Shown piece by piece: positions 5,460-9,168 of a stretch of 9,168 bases of DNA. The translations under genes were made by a program, and so were the position numbers. The stretch lies in contig JAJXUC010000152.1 in assembly GCA_021783435.1 (NCBI GenBank), positions 1 through 9,168 of the forward strand, in the 5' to 3' direction. The notes beneath the pieces were generated by a model. The model saw nothing but the letters and a program-made list of their open reading frames with translations. It was not told the DNA's origin and ran no database searches. The stretch is from Pseudomonadota bacterium (GTDB taxonomy: Bacteria > Pseudomonadota > Gammaproteobacteria > Burkholderiales > Burkholderiaceae). Positions within the stretch are counted from its first letter, which is position 1. The number at the start of each line of letters is the position of its first letter.

Positions 5460-7928
5460 ATGCCTGCACTGCGCCTGCTGCACATCGAGGACGCCACGAC
5501 GGACGCGGAACTCGTCGCCTACGAGCTGCGGCGCGCGGGATTCGCGTTGTCGGTCCGGCGCGTGGAGACGGAAGCCGCGCTGCGCGAGGCGCTGGAGGAC
5601 TTCGCCCCCGACCTTGTGCTCTGCGACTACTCCATGCCGCAGTTCGACGGCCTGCGCGCCCTGAGCATCTGCCGCGAGGCGCAGCCCGACCTTCCCTTCA
5701 TCTTCGTCTCCGGGGCGATCGGCGAGGAAACGGCCATCGAGTCCCTGAAATCGGGGGCGATGGACTATGTGATCAAGGACAACCTCAAACGCCTGCCCGC
5801 CGCCGTCCGCGGCGCCCTGGAACGATCCGCGGAAAAACAGGCGCGCCAGCGTGCCGAGCAGGAATTCCGGGAAAGCAACCGCCTGTTCCAGACCTTCATG
5901 GAGCATCTGCCCGGAGCGGCGCTGATGAAGGATCGCCAGGGCCGCTACGTCTTCACCAACCAGGGGATCGCGCTGGTCCTCAACACCGGGCAGCGCAACA
6001 TCACCGGCATGACGGCGCATGCGCTGCTTCCGCCGCCAGTGGCCGACCAGCTCGACCGGGTCGACCGGCTGGTGCTCGAAAGCCGGCAGGTGGTCGTGGA
6101 CGTGCAAGCCTTTCCCAAAGAGGGGGGTGGCGACGCCTATTGGGAGATCACGAAATTTCCCATCATGGATCACCAGGGAAGGGCCGAGTATGTCGGCGGC
6201 GTGGCGTTCGACTTGACCCCGCGCATCCAGGCCGAGGAGGCGCTGAACCTGCGCACCCGAGCCGTCCAGGTCAGCGCCGATCCGATCCTGATCGTTGACA
6301 TCACGCAAGACCACGCGCCGCTGATCGACGTCAACGAGGCCTTCGAACGCGTCACGGGCTACGCGCGCGACGAAGTCCTTGGACAGAACTGCCGCTTTCT
6401 CCAGGCTGGCGATAACGCGCAGCCGGAACTCGACAAGATCCGCGCCGCGATCCGCGACCGGCGCGCCGCGACGGCCGTGCTGCGCAACTACCGCAAGGAT
6501 GGCAGCCTGTTCCTCAACGAGCTGCACATCGCCCCAGTGCACGACCCCCACCACGGGAACGTCACCCATTACGTCGGGATCATGCACGACATCACGCAAA
6601 TCCGGCGCTACCAGGACGAGCTTGAGCACCGGGCCAACTACGACACGCTGACCGGCCTGGCCAACCGCAACTTGCTGCAGGAACGCATGCGGCAGACCGT
6701 CCTGCATGCCCAGCGGCATGCGCTCGCCTTCACGATCGCCTTCATCGACGTGGACAACTTCAAACGCGTCAACGACGGTCTTGGCCATGGCGCCGGCGAC
6801 AAGCTGCTTGGGTTGATCGGACAGCGGATACAGGCCTGCATCGGGCCCGGCGACACCGTGGCGCGGCTCGGCGGCGACGAGTTCGTGCTGCTGCTGGCCG
6901 AGAGCGACACCCAGAGCAAGAACTACCAGCTTGTGCAACGCATCCAGTCCGAGATCGCGAAACCGCTGGAGCTGCGCGGCAGGCAGCTCACCGTGACCTG
7001 CAGCATCGGCATGGCGATGTTCCCGCGCGACGGAACCCAAACCGAGCATTTGGTGGCCAATGCCGAGGCCGCCATGTACAGGGCCAAGGCGCAGGGGCGC
7101 AACAGCTTCCAGTTCTATGCGCAGGACATGAATGCGCAGGGCGTCGCGCGCCTGTCGATGGAGAACGATCTTTGGCATGCGCTGGACAACGCCGAGTTCG
7201 AGCTGCACTACCAGCCGCAGATCGACCTGCGCCTGGGCAGGATCACGGGCATGGAAGCGCTCATCCGCTGGCGCCATCCGGCGCTGGGCCTCATCCCGCC
7301 CCTGCAGTTCATTCCCCTCGCGGAGGAAAACGGCTTGATCGTTCCGATCGGGAAATGGGTGCTTGAAACAGCCTGCCGGCACAACAGGCAGCTGCAGCGC
7401 GAAGGCCTGGCGCCGGTGCGCGTGGCGGTGAACCTGTCGGCCCGGCAGCTCATGGACGGCCGTCTCAGTGAAGATGTGAGGAAGGCGCTGGAATCCACCG
7501 GCCTGGCGCCCGGCTGCCTGGAACTCGAAGTCACCGAAAGCATGGTGATGCACGACCCGGACGCGGTGCTCGGCATCCTGCAGCGGATCAGCGGCATGGG
7601 GGTCGAACTCTCGCTGGACGACTTCGGCACCGGCTACTCGAGCCTGGCCTACCTGAAGAAATTCCCCATCGACCGGCTCAAGATCGACCAGTCCTTCGTG
7701 GCCCACTGCACGACGGATCCGGACGACGCCGCCATCATCCAGGCCGTCATCGCGCTGTCGCACAGCCTGAATCTGCTGGTGATCGCGGAAGGCGTCGAGA
7801 CGGCCGAGCACCAGGCATTCCTCGCGCGCCACCGCTGCGAGGAGGGACAGGGCTACCTGTTCAGCAAACCCATCCCGTTCGAGGCGATGCGCAGCCTGCT
7901 GGCCTCGAACCCGGCATTCCCCGTGTGA
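5460..7928 (+). CDS. REC-PAS-LOV-GGDEF-EAL cyclic-di-GMP signalling protein
   Basis: This 822-residue cytosolic protein has no membrane segment. REC (1-125) has E10/D11, phosphoacceptor D56, S84 and K106. A PAS domain (about 138-255) follows, then a PAS of LOV type (about 264-380). The latter has GQNCRFLQ with photoactive C311, phosphate-contacting R312 and R328, and flavin-contacting N343 and N353 in [20 protein letters not shown]; the usual Gln in the last strand is M375 (YVGIMHDIT). GGDEF (about 392-555) has an intact GGDEF motif at 471-475 but no inhibitory RxxD site (G462 where Arg is expected). EAL (about 565-818) has E599-A-L, N658, E690, D720/D721, K741, E777 and Q797, all the residues expected for phosphodiesterase activity. 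It may therefore make or break c-di-GMP, controlled by phosphorylation and possibly blue light. The RBS is AGGAG at 5450-5454. It is the last gene of the operon; the - strand enzyme gene converges 19 bases later. Confidence 0.93.
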   Translation: MPALRLLHIEDATTDAELVAYELRRAGFALSVRRVETEAALREALEDFAPDLVLCDYSMPQFDGLRALSICREAQPDLPFIFVSGAIGEETAIESLKSGAMDYVIKDNLKRLPAAVRGALERSAEKQARQRAEQEFRESNRLFQTFMEHLPGAALMKDRQGRYVFTNQGIALVLNTGQRNITGMTAHALLPPPVADQLDRVDRLVLESRQVVVDVQAFPKEGGGDAYWEITKFPIMDHQGRAEYVGGVAFDLTPRIQAEEALNLRTRAVQVSADPILIVDITQDHAPLIDVNEAFERVTGYARDEVLGQNCRFLQAGDNAQPELDKIRAAIRDRRAATAVLRNYRKDGSLFLNELHIAPVHDPHHGNVTHYVGIMHDITQIRRYQDELEHRANYDTLTGLANRNLLQERMRQTVLHAQRHALAFTIAFIDVDNFKRVNDGLGHGAGDKLLGLIGQRIQACIGPGDTVARLGGDEFVLLLAESDTQSKNYQLVQRIQSEIAKPLELRGRQLTVTCSIGMAMFPRDGTQTEHLVANAEAAMYRAKAQGRNSFQFYAQDMNAQGVARLSMENDLWHALDNAEFELHYQPQIDLRLGRITGMEALIRWRHPALGLIPPLQFIPLAEENGLIVPIGKWVLETACRHNRQLQREGLAPVRVAVNLSARQLMDGRLSEDVRKALESTGLAPGCLELEVTESMVMHDPDAVLGILQRISGMGVELSLDDFGTGYSSLAYLKKFPIDRLKIDQSFVAHCTTDPDDAAIIQAVIALSHSLNLLVIAEGVETAEHQAFLARHRCEEGQGYLFSKPIPFEAMRSLLASNPAFPV

Positions 7929-7947
7929 CCGCGCCGCGGCGGCCGGC

Positions 7948-9063
7948 TCAGCGCTGGCCGAGATGGGCGTGGGCGAACACCCCGCGCGCCTCGCGCGGCT
8001 CGCTGCGCCAATACTGCGGCGGCACGGTCACCGTCGCCTGCAACGCCGCCGCGGCGTGCCAGGGCCAGCGCGGATTCCACAGCAGGGCGCGAGCCAGCGC
8101 CACGAGGTCGGCGCTGCCGTCCTGCACGATGGCCTCGGCCTGGCGCGGCTCGGTGATCAGACCGACGGCCATGGTGGGCAATCCCGTGGCCTGGCGCACC
8201 GCACGGGCCAGCGGCACCTGGTAGCCGGGGCCGATGGGGATTTGCTGCTGCGGCGACACGCCGCCCGACGAGACGTCGATCCAGGCGCAGCCGCGCGTCT
8301 TGAGCGCAGCGGCGAAGGTCAGCGTCTGCTCCAGGTCCCAGCCGCCGTCCACCCAGTCGGTGGCCGACACCCGCACCCCCAGCGGGATGTGCGTGGGCAA
8401 CGCGGCGCGCACGGCGTCGAACACGTCCAGCGCAAAGCGCATGCGGTTCTCCAGGCTGCCGCCATAGGCATCCGTGCGCTGGTTGGCCAGGGGCGACAGG
8501 AACTCGTGCAGCAGGTAGCCGTGGGCGCAGTGCAGTTCCACCGCCTGCAAGCCCAGGCGCGCGGCGCGGCGCGCACTCGCGACGAAGGCGTCCCGGATGC
8601 GCGCGAGGCCGGCGGCATCGAGCTGCTGCGGAGCCGCCTCGTGCGCCCCATGCGGCAGCGCCGAAGGCGCCACGGTTTGCCACCCACCCTGTTCCGGAGG
8701 CAGCAATTGCCCACCGTCCCAGGGCCGCGCGCTCGACGCCTTGCGTCCGGCATGGCCAAGCTGGATGCCGATGGCGATGTCGCCGAAACCGCGCACATCC
8801 TCCAGCACCGCGGCCAGCGCCCGCTCGTTGGCGTCCGAATACAGGCCGAGGCAGCCCGGCGTGATGCGCCCGATGGCCTCGACGGCGGTGGCCTCGATGA
8901 TCAGCAGTCCCGCCCCGCTTTGCGCCAGTTGCCCGAGATGCACGCGATGCCAGGCCGTGGCATTGCCCTCCTCGGCGCTGTACTGACACATGGGGCTGAC
9001 GACAATGCGGTTGGCCAGCGCAAGCTGGCCGAGCTGGAAGGATGAGAACAATGGACTGGACAT
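7948..9063 (-). CDS. NADH:flavin oxidoreductase, Old Yellow Enzyme family (XenA/NamA/YqjM-type)
   Basis: This 371-residue FMN-dependent TIM-barrel ene-reductase would reduce activated C=C bonds of enals, enones or nitro compounds using NAD(P)H. The thermophilic-like class markers are visible: SPMCQYSA with C26 (flavin-tuning Cys) and Y28, Q101 and H104 in GIQLGHAGRK, the substrate-binding pair H178/H181 with Y183 in HCAHGYLLHEFLSP, RTDAYGGSLENR (196-207), R231, and a C-terminal YWR (R353) near the usual arginine-finger region. Length and order match XenA and YqjM. The start at 9063 is chosen because MSSPLFSSFQLGQLALANRI aligns with the family N-terminus. It has no clear Shine-Dalgarno, and neither does an in-frame GTG at 9105 that would add 14 residues. 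It converges on the signalling operon and has no visible link to it. The natural substrate is unknown. Confidence 0.9.
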   Translation of the reverse strand: MSSPLFSSFQLGQLALANRIVVSPMCQYSAEEGNATAWHRVHLGQLAQSGAGLLIIEATAVEAIGRITPGCLGLYSDANERALAAVLEDVRGFGDIAIGIQLGHAGRKASSARPWDGGQLLPPEQGGWQTVAPSALPHGAHEAAPQQLDAAGLARIRDAFVASARRAARLGLQAVELHCAHGYLLHEFLSPLANQRTDAYGGSLENRMRFALDVFDAVRAALPTHIPLGVRVSATDWVDGGWDLEQTLTFAAALKTRGCAWIDVSSGGVSPQQQIPIGPGYQVPLARAVRQATGLPTMAVGLITEPRQAEAIVQDGSADLVALARALLWNPRWPWHAAAALQATVTVPPQYWRSEPREARGVFAHAHLGQR

Positions 9064-9168
9064 GGGGATGGAAAGTCGGTGAAAACATGGGTACGGCCGT
9101 GGCACACGGCGTTTTGGCGCGGGCGCTTGGCATGATTGTGCGGGTTTTGCGCAGGCTTTGCCGCGCCG

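Noticed and set aside
5400..7832. 810-codon open frame antisense to the REC-PAS-LOV-GGDEF-EAL gene, and a similar 669-codon one at 3090-5099
   Set aside because: Low-complexity His/Asp/Leu/Val/Arg-rich translation typical of the antisense of GC-rich genes; no motifs, while the + strand frames hold complete conserved domains.
7929..7947. GC-only palindrome (CGCCGCGGCG at 7932-7941) in the 19-base gap between convergent genes
   Set aside because: No T-tract and no proper loop; not enough for a terminator call.
9064..9105. Upstream GTG start adding 14 residues to the Old Yellow Enzyme
   Set aside because: No RBS and no family similarity in the extra residues; the ATG at 9063 matches the usual N-terminus.
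9132..9168. Possible start of a divergent + strand gene (MIVRVLRRL...) at the right edge
   Set aside because: No Shine-Dalgarno upstream and only 12 codons visible; cannot be supported.

Overview
The window is GC-rich bacterial DNA with dense short-gap operons, strong AGGAG-type ribosome binding sites and wide third-codon GC bias. The partial SucD C-terminus, the FCD-type GntR regulator and the CHASE3/PAS/GGDEF/EAL signalling proteins together suggest a betaproteobacterium, most likely Burkholderiales. This rests on recognised protein style, not on a search.

Left part (1-2343, + strand): the C-terminal end of a succinate-CoA ligase alpha subunit (sucD), then a PanE/ApbA-family ketopantoate reductase 76 bases downstream. 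A 238-base gap follows, holding a good sigma70-type promoter (1363-1391) directly preceded by an inverted repeat (1348-1362). This promoter serves a 61-codon single-membrane-segment ORF with a perfect Shine-Dalgarno sequence. Its TGA directly abuts, in the same frame, the ATG of an FCD-family GntR regulator.

Middle (2344-3185): a convergent small gene on the - strand (2409-2702) encodes a 97-residue secreted protein built of 11-residue V-G-x-x-x-K-K repeats. It is followed by a 483-base non-coding stretch that turns AT-rich around 2905-3025 and carries two perfect 7-bp-arm inverted repeats. This is the probable control region of the next operon.

Right part (3186-7928, + strand): a tight three-gene signalling operon. 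It encodes a membrane CHASE3-PAS histidine kinase, a single-domain Rcp1-like response regulator, and an 822-residue REC-PAS-LOV-GGDEF-EAL protein. The kinase probably phosphorylates the small regulator and/or the REC domain of the large protein. The large protein would make and/or break cyclic-di-GMP under joint control of phosphorylation and blue light. Its LOV domain keeps the photoactive Cys (C311) but has Met where the conserved flavin-contacting Gln normally sits. The kinase/regulator junction carries an exact 20-bp tandem duplication that copies the Shine-Dalgarno and start codon and creates a 7-codon mini-ORF chained by two ATGA overlaps.

The window ends with a convergent - strand XenA/NamA/YqjM-type Old Yellow Enzyme (7948-9063) and about 100 bases upstream of it. 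The points most worth following up are the LOV Gln-to-Met receptor with its double-input architecture, the duplicated translation-coupling module, and the membrane ORF fused end-to-start with the GntR gene.
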